Shown: positions 29,759-64,000 of the stretch, piece by piece | How positions within the stretch are numbered: position 1 is the first letter of the stretch | Layout of the letters: each line of letters begins with the position of its first letter | Source: Lepisosteus oculatus | Taxonomy: Eukaryota; Chordata; Actinopteri; Semionotiformes; Lepisosteidae | Length of the DNA stretch: 64,000 nt | Assembly (NCBI RefSeq): GCF_040954835.1 | Contig: NC_090723.1 | Span: 5,528,001-5,592,000 of the forward strand | Direction: 5' to 3' | Translations under genes and position numbers: made by a program | The notes under the pieces: model-generated | Told to the model about the DNA's origin: nothing | The model's database searches: none | Seen by the model: only the letters and a program-made list of their open reading frames with translations

Positions 29759-32700
29759 GTGAGTACCAGTTTCACAAGACGCGCAGTTCGAAAGCTTGTC
29801 CTGATGTCAGCGAACGGCCGCCGAGGGAGGGCGGGGCCGACGGGGAAGGCAGAGGATCACATGGGGCGGGCTGAGCCAATCGGAAAGCCGGGAGGTCATG
29901 TAACCATATCGGCAGATGGTGAGGAGAGAGAGAGAGAAAAGGCAGGGGCCGAGAAGGAAGAGCCGCTCCAGAGGCGGATGTACAGGGTGTAGCGTGAGGT
30001 GTCGGTGAATCTGGCTTGCTGGGAGGCAGCGCAGCGCAAGACAAAAGCCAGCAGGGCAGTATTTCCAGAGGTCGCCAACGCGGGGTACGTGGCAGGCTTG
30101 GTCCCCGTTTGATCTGTGAAGGTAGGAGCTGTGGGTCCGGCGAGATGCATCGTGTTTTGTGTCCACTGTGCAAACTGGCTCAGCTCTGCTCTGCTAGTTT
30201 GTTGGATGTCCTGTCTGAAGATGTGCAGTGGGCTGGGGATGCTGTCTTACTGATAGTCTTGATGTAGTAAGTGTTAAAAAAATCAGAGTACAAGAAACAT
30301 TTTGTTTCCACTGAAGTTGTTAGCTGCGTTCTTGTTACATGAATAATTTCGCTTTGGTGGATCGCACAAGTTGTGATGTGTGTGTGTGTGTATCTGGGTA
30401 TTTATATACAGTATCTAGGTATAGTTTAAGCTTGAGCAATACCTAGACATCCCGTATTATATACTAAGTTTTGTCGCCATCCTTGATTAAAAGTGGGAAC
30501 GGTGCAAATCAGCAACAGCGTGGAGCTGATGGCGTGTTGTGTTTTTTGTGTGGTGAGTTGTTTTACGAATCGCTGCTGTTCACATTTTAAAACGTGAATG
30601 CTAATAATTTGTACGCGACCTTAAAACTAACTCAGGGCCCAGAAATAAGGGTTGCAGGTGTGCAGGTTCCCCCCCGAAATATATATATAACCTTCCATTT
30701 TTAAGTCACATTTCTGACGCAGGGAATGAATGAAAGCAATTAACTAATGAAGGGTTAGTTTCCCCCTCCTCCGCGCAAAGTGACTGAGGCTTTTGTAAAC
30801 GGAGTGTCAGTTTGGAGTGTTTCACATGAACCAGATCTCAAGTTTTTCACAGCCTGAAATAATTGAATGCCTTTGAAATCATCGTATAAATCCTGTTTCC
30901 GGATAGATTTGTTAGCGCAGAACTGTCTGTATTGGAAAAACAAAACGGTTTTGCTGAATTATATATATATACTGTGGCTGAATTATGCGGTTGTAACCAC
31001 AGACGCCAAATAATACACCTCCGAAACATTAATCATGTAAAAAAAAAAGTGAGGTTAAAACTCTGTAGCACCTTTCGTTCTTGTTCTTTGAAAGATCTTT
31101 ATTTCTAGGGGGTTCGGTTCGGGAATATGAGATAGCTGTTCAGCATCTCGGCTTGATCTGCTGCTTTTAAAGGTCCTGAGATCACCGTGTGCTGTTTGTA
31201 CAGGAGGCAGAGAGAAAGATGTAGTAATCCATTGCTACTCTAAAGAAAACTGGACCCCCTGCGTATGTGTCTACTTGTCATTTTATAATAAGAATGAGAC
31301 GGGTAGGAAACAGCGCTTATTATTATCGTGTAATAATGTTCGTGCTGCAAGAGCACAGCAGACGGGCTGGCTGGTCTTCATGAGACCCGCATAGCGCTGG
31401 GTACCAAGCCAGGTAAGGCCAGTGAAAACGCGCTGTGCCCTGTGTATACAGTAGCTTGCTGAAGGATTTACTGTGAATTACACGGCTACAGTTCGCATCC
31501 CGGCAGCTGCATTTTAATTCAGCTCCCGTTCTGGTGCCCATATCGCCCCTGGTCCTGAAATCTCTGCAGGCTGGCTGCTGGATGAGTCCAGGTTTGACTC
31601 GGAAAGCTCTGCTAATGACTTTTCAAGACGTTAAAAATGCCTCCCCCGCCCTCCACGTTATTGACCATCACTGTGTCCAGGCAGAGGTCAAGCCTTAGTC
31701 TTCAGTCCTGTGACCTGCAGCGTTTTGAAAGCCCGCCTTAAAAAAAAAAAGAATCGGCTTTCAAGCGATAATCATTTTCTCTGTCCTCCTTTGTTTTTTG
31801 TTTCCAGTTGTGTACGGCTCTTTCTGTAACATTGTTCTGTCTTGTGGAATGGCCTTGAAAAAGCCCTTTTATGCTGCGTGTTGCCTCAGTGACGTGTCTT
31901 TCTCCTTGAGTTTCCTCCGTCAATTCAGAGAGCTGCCCGGGACCGGAGCGGCAGGGGTGTGTGTGTGTGTGCGTGAGGTTGGGGACAGGAGGGCAGAGTT
32001 GCACCGCCGGGCACACGTGTGGGCTCCCCCCCAGTCTCACCCCCTCAATCTGGGCGTCCGACGATCTGCGAGTTGAGGAAAGAGCGCTCGGTCTGCAGCA
32101 GTGCCGGAGAGTGACTTGTCACACTGTTGCGTTCCCGTACTCCGGAACGAAGCTTTCGGGATTGGGTAGGTGACAGAAGGAGACACGATATCTGAAAGGC
32201 TGTTTCTCTGCAAAGGCCGAGCATCAAATACCAACTTGGATAAATAGGTTTTAAGTTGAGGTTTGAGTGTCGAATGATTTGGGTGAGCTCATAAATGCCG
32301 AGTCGTGCTGGATATGTGGTGAATGTGAAGGGATGGGCATGACATCGCAGAGCCCCGCCGGTGTACTTCGGCGTTACAATCTTCTTCAACCTACTGAGGC
32401 AGGAGATGGGGGGTCGTGAATATGGAAGGATTTTTAGTCTGGGTCCTGGAGACTGCCAGTCCAGCAGTGAAAACACCAGTTTCTAAAGAAATGGGACATT
32501 TAAATTATGACCGATTAAAGTGGTGATTTGTTAAAGGATCTCTAATTGTTTATTTAGCAGTGAAATCTGAGTACTTTTCAGTCCTCAAGAGACAGTTCTC
32601 TTAATTGAGCGGGTAATTTGCTTTGTTCAGCAGTATCGTGCAGATGTTTTCCAGTCTTTATGAACTGGTGGCCTATCAGACTCACTGGACTGGGGCTCTC

Positions 32701-33629
32701 CAGGGCCCAGGGCTGGTGACCCCTCCTCTAAGGCATTTAATGACTAAATAAACCTTAGGATTTGGGGGAGAAAAGGAGCACAGTACTTACTCTAGAGGTA
32801 GTAAAATCACTTTGTCTCGGGGGGAAAAAACCCCATCAAATTCTCTAGCAGGGCAAGACAACTGAAGTGTTCTTTCTCCTGGAGATCAAGAGTTGCTTCT
32901 CTTTCTTGCCTGGGACCCTCAAGCTGCAGTACAAAGAGCCCCTTGAAAACTGGCTCCCTGAACGCATCTGCATGCTGGTATGGGATAAAGTGTGCCAGGT
33001 GTCTTCCTCCTGAGTGGCACTGCTTCTGCTTTATCAGTGCTTTTATTACTAGCGATACTAGCAGTTCAGCTGTGCTGTATTTATACTGCTGTATTTCTAG
33101 ATTAAAATAAAAACTCAGATAAGGCAAATTATAGCTTGACTGCATTCTTTCCCGGAGGCTTCATTTCCTTGTTTGACTGACTGTGAAGCAGCTCCTCTTT
33201 GGCTCTGTGCACTCAGCTGTGTTTGCCCATTAAATGGACATCCCTGCTCTCCTGTGTAAAGCCCAGAGACGCTGTGCCAACACGCAGGAAGGGACTGACC
33301 AGTCCCCCTATTGAGGCTTTGTTTAGGAGTTTCAAAGACATTGTTTATTTTGTCCTTGCAAGACTGTTGGACAGGTCTTGCTTTTTTGTTTGCCTAAGGA
33401 AAGATTTTGTGTCCAACAGGCTTGACAGGTCAGTCCAGAGCAGTCTGTGTAACTCTAAAGTATTAAGGATATACTTTAGACTTTTTACTTACATGCAGAG
33501 ATGTAATTAAAATTTAAGCTGGAATTTCCAGAATTGCATACATCAGTAATCAGGAAGGCATTTATTCCGTGGAAGAGCAACCTGTAACCTATTTTGGATG
33601 GACAGTTTCAAGGCAGGACTACTCTCTGG

Positions 33630-33760
33630 GCACGGATGTGTACAAAATACCTGACAGGCCTCTGTAATATATACAGGTAAGACAAGACTATTGACCCCAA
33701 AGGGAAATTGAGGTGTTACAGCAGCCCAGCCCAAATAAAGCAAGACAGACATCAGAATAG
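33630..33760 (+). repeat. LINE-like 3' remnant in ACLY intron 1
   Basis: 'attgaccccaaagggaaattgag' followed by 'gttacagcagccc' is a motif frequent in fish non-LTR retrotransposon 3' ends; the reverse version is at 50285-50345. Limits approximate. Confidence 0.45.
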
Positions 33761-35224
33761 ACTAAAATTGAAATAACTACAGCATTCGAGTAATTAAAAA
33801 GCATACAGAATACAAAAATAAAAAAAAATAGTTAGGAAAAAATAGATGTGTGCAAAATATGCTAATAGTCACTGTAAAACAATAAAAGATGTGAAAAAAT
33901 GTGCATAGGTACAGTAGATACAGATTGAAAATACCACAGTATATTAATGCTGTGTAAAGAAAGGACATGAGAACAATGAACTGTCCATAGATGAGCAGAT
34001 GAAGGGCTAACAGGCCTAGCCTAGGGCAGTGTTATCCTCCCTGACGTTCCAGGTATCTGTAGAAGGTGTTGCTGACCTGTGCCTGTCCTCGGCATGCCCT
34101 CTGATAGGCAAATGCCCTTGTCTTTGTACAGCCATCTAGCCTTTTTTCTGCAAGACAGTTCTATAGGTCTGACCAAGTTAAGATGAGTTGCGTTTTGCAG
34201 GAAACCCTCTGGGCTCCCCGACTGGTTCAGAGGTGGTTCAGGTGCAGAAAGGGGGAGAAGCCTGACGTTCTGCCCAGAGTCGGCTCGGCTCGCGGAGGAG
34301 GAGGAGGAGACGGGCCCGGTGAGGGTACCTCCCTGTGACTGTGCAGAAACCATCCCCAGCCAGTTTGCGATGCTCCCTAGCCTTGGGCCATTTCTAGCTA
34401 AAAACAGTCTTCGTAGTGCTCGGCTGCATTCATGAATTATTTTCAAAAGCCTTTCCGAGTAAGTGAGCCCAATTCTTCCTCCCTGTGGGCATGTGCAGTT
34501 GTCATATACACGTGGACAGTTTGTGACGCTTAGCTGTATTTGTAGACACTTGATAAGAGGGTTCAGAGATAATTGCTTTTTATTGCTGAATGACCTACAG
34601 TCAAGTGTATGTACAGTATATACAAATATACATTCCCTTGTCTCCACAGACCCCTCCCCGCAGTCGTACAGAATTCAGAAGTAAATGGCAGTGGTGAGCG
34701 GAACGCTCAGGGAGTCAGGAAATGAATAGGATACGATTAGATCCTTAAATTTCACCTTTGGCTGTTGAAAGAAGTGTCTAAAACCCTCCCTGATAGGACA
34801 GACCGATTCTGTCACGTCCTGAAGCAGTCTGGAGTGCTGCTTAAAAGGCGTGTTTGTTTAGTTCCAGTACCTGCCCTGAAAAAGGATTCCCAGCCAGCAG
34901 GTCCCACCTCTCCCTGCTTTCGCCCGTTGTGGACCTGACACCGGATGGCACTGGCCTGCTGGCACTGGCTGGCCTGTCGCCCCTCCTGTCACTGGGCTGG
35001 GCCTGTGTGTGTGTGGGGGGGTGAGTCATGCCTGTGAGACCCGCGGCCCCCACTTGCCACAAGGGACCCTCAGCTGGCTGCCATCTGTTGCCGATGTGAG
35101 GCTGGGGTGGCTGCGGTGGCTGTTTGCAGTTACAGCTTTCTGTACGGGTTTGGTTCTGTGGAGTAGTGGTCCCAATATAAGACGTGCAGAAATAGGTTCC
35201 CAGCTCACCTAACTTCTGTTATCC

Positions 35225-35545
35225 AGCCAGTTATTTTATAAGGGCTTGATCACATTCAGGGTCACTGGAGCCAAACCAACAACAGGCTCAAAGGAGGGTA
35301 CACCCTGGATGGGACGCCAGTTGATCACGCGGCACACGCACTCACACCGGGGTCAGTTTTCCCAGGAGCAAATTAACCGACCAGCATGTTTTTGGAAGGA
35401 AACTGGTGCACCAAGAGGAAACCTACAAGGAAACGAGGAGGGGGGGACATACAGACTCCACTCAGACAGCACCCCGGGTCTGTCTGAATTGAACCCAGAG
35501 CCCCAGCTCTGCAGGTCAGCTATACTAGCCACTGTGCCACCCCAG
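35225..35545 (-). repeat. Fish interspersed repeat, near-complete reverse copy
   Basis: 'cagggtcactgg', 'taccctggatgggacgccagt', 'cacacgcactcacacc', 'gaaacctac', 'acagactcca' and 'tgaattgaacccagag...gccactgtgccacc': reverse strand of the family at 46451-46775, including its tRNA-like 'ggtggcacagtggc' end. Confidence 0.75.
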
Positions 35546-37692
35546 CTTTTTGTCAAAAATATATTATTCGTTCACTTGAGAAGAATAAGATGTCTCATGG
35601 ACTGATTTTAACTGAAGTCGAATCTAATTAACATCATGATCCATGTGTAGAAATCCAAAAAAACAAATCGGTACATTTTCGTCGCTGCTGTGTTCAGTAG
35701 CTTGTCCGTGATTTTGTCAGTCAAGTAATAAAGCAGTTTTGTAGTCCCAGGCGTCGGCTCGGTTGGAGCACATGGCTTTATCAAAACCGCATGGTTTCAT
35801 ACTGGTTAAGAGGTGGCCACCTTTGGACAGAAAAATGCGGTGTTTCCTGGGTAAAACCCAGAGCAGCTTCTGCGTCAAGGAAATGTGTATTAAATTCAGC
35901 TTCTCCGTTTTATGAGAAGACACTGGGCCATGTTTTGTCTAATATGAAAAACTTCTTGGAAATTGGCGTGCCTTAAAAGTCACCAAACTGCCGTTTCTGC
36001 ATGCTTAGCTTGTGATGCAGCCGGTCATTGACGTAAAGCAATTATTTGCATGTGAAATACATTTCTTGGCACAATCCACAAGGAAGAATTCCGGAAGACC
36101 TGCCCAAGACAGCCCAAATAAGTTGGAAGACCTGTGTGAGGGGGCGAGGTGGGGGTGGTAAAGAGGGCTTCTGTAGCCGTGAGGGTGGTAGAGCCCTCTT
36201 CTTCCTCCTCCAGCCTGCGAGATTGTTGGGAGAATGGAAACAGAAATGCAGGCCCCTCCTCCCAACCTGATGCTGTGCTGGGTTGGGCATTTCCACCACA
36301 ACCTGGGGCTCCGGAGTTTGTTAATCATTAAACTGGTCTGGAGAAGGAGAAGCTTTTTTTTTTTTCTCCTTGCTTTCCAATGGCTGCGGTCAATCGCGTT
36401 GACGTGACACCCCTTTCCTCCTGCTGCAGGTCAGAGTTGGGGGTCAGGTTCTCGGGGCTCAGATTACGCCAGCGTTGCTGTGATGAATACAATACATATG
36501 CATGTGAACATCAACAGGTTATTCAGAGCCTCCACTAGTGTCTTCTTCAGGTCGAACAGCTTTGTTGTTAGTATAGTTTAGTTCAGCTGAAGAGTAACAA
36601 TGTTTCTCACTTAGCATCTTTAATTCATACTGATCACAGTCTTCAAAAACATGATCACATCTTCAGGTAAACTAGGCCATAAATTCTTCAATGCACTTCG
36701 GACTGTAGTGCGTTTTCATTGATCCTGTTGCTTGGGAAAGAGCTAGACCTGGGTACGTGTGGGGCAGGATAGGCTGGGTCCCCCCAGTGCTCATCTGGAC
36801 AGCCCCACGCCCCCCAGAGCAGGCAAGGGAAACACGCCTGTTACCCCCTGATTCCGCACGGGTCTGGGGCTGCTGTGCTGAAGTCAGCGCTGTCTTGGAG
36901 AAATCGATGGCCAGCCATTGGGGGGGGGGGAGATATTTTTAGCCTTCAAATCGGCAGCAAAGAGAGAAGAAGTGAGGGGGGAGGGATGATTCAATTAACG
37001 AAGACGAGCGACAGATGACGCAGCACAGAGCTGTGCTCTGCTTTACAGAGGCCCACCTGAAAATGAGTTTCTTACTTTCGGGACTAAGTGTTGTTTATTT
37101 TTGGTTTTGTTGGTGACTTTTAAAAGCTTGTGTTCCTGTGCCACAATCTACATGCTCACAGGTCAAGGACTACGCGAAATCTTTAATAAACCTGAGAGTT
37201 GTCGTTGGCGGATTGACAGTACTTGAGCCAAGTATCTTGTTAAATTTGTTTCAGAGCCCAGTGTGTGCGTGCGTGTTCTTCAGAATGCAGTTTTGTTTAA
37301 TGACCTTGTTTCAAGGATAGATAAAACCTTTGCAATTCCATTCGCTCCCACTGTAAGCCCGTTTTTCCTCCTAGGAGGTCTCCGAGATCTCTATTCTCTG
37401 AGATCTCCATTAACAGGCTCATTTTGCACCATTAAGGGCTGAAGTCGAGCCTGGAATAAACAGGGTTTCAGTGACGAGATTGTGTCTCCTTGATCTTTCG
37501 AGCCTATGGAGTTGTGATGTGGAAGCTGAGGCTGCAGTCATGATCAGACCCCACCCGTGATCAGGTGTGTGTGGAGGTGGGCCAGGTGACAGTGAAAGGT
37601 CTCTCTACAGCATCGTTCTCCTTCTCCACCATGTTCGTTCCCATGGAGGACATCGGATTTGAATCTCTTTTCTTCCTGCCTCTTCCGCTTAG

Positions 37693-63259
<25,567 letters not shown>

Positions 63260-64000
63260 GCAGGTGCTACTTTTGGCCTGGTGGGGTAGTTGAGAGCGAG
63301 ACGCATCTAGTTCAGAGCTAGCATCCTCTCCTGGTCTCCAGGCTCAGAATCTGAATTGATATAAAAACCAGACCCTGCACTATCGCCCCAGTGGAGCCCT
63401 GCCTGCCCTGTACCACTACTGAATTCTTACACCAGAAAATGATTGCGTGAGCGACCTTCGCCTGGTTAAACAATGATCAGTTTGTCCTACAACAGCTCTG
63501 TAGCTGGCTGGGCACTGGTGGGCCTCCGGTCCAGGGATCTCCAGCCCTGCTCCTGGTGATCCCCGATCCACAAGATCATATTGCACACCCTAAATTTCCT
63601 ATTTGTAAAAACTGACGACACTGTGAGCTACCGATCAATTTAGCAAGTGGTTTGTTCGCGCACGGGAAATGGGCCATCAGATTTTTGTTGGAGAAGCTCT
63701 TTTCATTTCTCAGTTTAAGGATTCCCCGGCTTTATTGATGTCCACTTTTAAAACCAGCAGGACTGGGGCTCACCAGGAGCTCGGATAAATACACCCGCTG
63801 TTTGATCTGGTGTTTTCGGTGAGAGCTGCACTGACCTTTCACCCGACACCTCAGCTGTGCTGGTGGCCTGTTTGATCTTTCATCACTTTCGTTAAACGCT
63901 TCGATGTGGACCCCTCCAATTCAAAAATCATGCTTTGGGATGCGACTGCCGTTGGCTAGCAAGCCAACCTGACTGGCTTTAATTTGCCATGTGTCTCATT
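63260..64000 (+). other. acly: ACLY intron 25, truncated by window edge
   Basis: Noncoding; no further ACLY exon is visible. It holds a MITE-like element at 63527-63783. Confidence 0.75.
63527..63783. mobile_element. MITE-like element with inverted ends
   Basis: The left end has 'ctccagccctgctcctggtgatcccc'; the right end 'ggactggggctcaccaggagc' is its imperfect inverse. The same type of end occurs at 9640-9991 and as single ends near 25660, 27025, 27262 and 32682. About 260 bp, no coding capacity. Confidence 0.45.

Larger units (their letters stand above)
29759..37692 (+). other. acly: ACLY intron 1 (predicted)
   Basis: About 7.9 kb from the exon 1 donor to the acceptor before the start-codon exon. 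The first 350 bases are CpG-rich and could hold alternative first exons (possible donor AAG|gtagga at 30122). The rest is AT-rich with (TG)n runs at 30376-30392 and 31957-31973, a LINE-like tail near 33630-33760 and a fish repeat at 35225-35545. No coding exon recognised. Confidence 0.55.

Noticed and set aside
29759..30173. Possible separate gene in the CpG-rich block after ACLY exon 1
   Set aside because: Frames on both strands are Pro/Arg/Ser-rich CpG-island translations; no start, splice or domain evidence. Alternative ACLY first exons remain possible.
34021..34647. 208-codon minus-strand open frame in ACLY intron 1
   Set aside because: No recognisable domain, no conserved motif and no splice partner; single occurrence in a long intron. 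Kept as chance, though it is the longest isolated frame there.

Overview
The window is nuclear DNA of a jawed vertebrate, most likely a ray-finned fish. GC-rich exons of conserved genes sit in AT-rich introns and spacers full of interspersed repeats typical of fish: a tRNA-derived SINE, a 5S-rRNA-derived SINE with a (TAA)n end, MITE-like elements and LINE-type 3' tails. The repeat types and the compact linkage of these four genes suggest a non-teleost ray-finned fish such as a gar or bowfin. That lineage is an inference from memory, not a measurement.

Four protein-coding genes lie head to tail on the plus strand. (1) The 3' half of DNAJC7 (about 533-5661, 3' UTR to about 6920): the last seven coding exons, with C-terminal TPR sequence and the J domain. 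(2) Complete ODAD4/TTC25 (10694-17998): 12 coding exons, 526 aa, a TPR protein that docks outer dynein arms in motile cilia. (3) Complete CNP (about 19919-23748, poly(A) signal near 24710): three main coding exons giving 428 aa, plus an upstream exon that would add a mitochondrial-type presequence. The protein has a P-loop, two HxT motifs and a C-terminal CaaX box. (4) ACLY from its promoter (about 29600-29758) through coding exon 25 (63146-63259): 1008 residues of ATP-citrate lyase, with roughly the last 80 residues beyond the right edge.

The genes are neighbours but not an operon. They serve proteostasis (DNAJC7), cilia (ODAD4), myelin and RNA-related nucleotide metabolism (CNP) and cytosolic acetyl-CoA supply (ACLY). 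The same four are adjacent in human 17q21, but as I recall the ODAD4-CNP pair is inverted there relative to DNAJC7 and ACLY.

No novel multi-gene system is apparent. The best second-look items are: an SRE + GC-box + double CCAAT cluster at the ACLY promoter; a predicted 30-bp ACLY cassette exon; an overlapping upstream ATG in ACLY exon 1; a predicted mitochondrial CNP isoform; two candidate GC-AG introns; an alternative 3' end of ODAD4; a two-level tandem repeat abutting an ACLY splice acceptor; and the gene-order inversion. Exon limits come from reading frame, splice dinucleotides and remembered vertebrate orthologues; no alignment was run.
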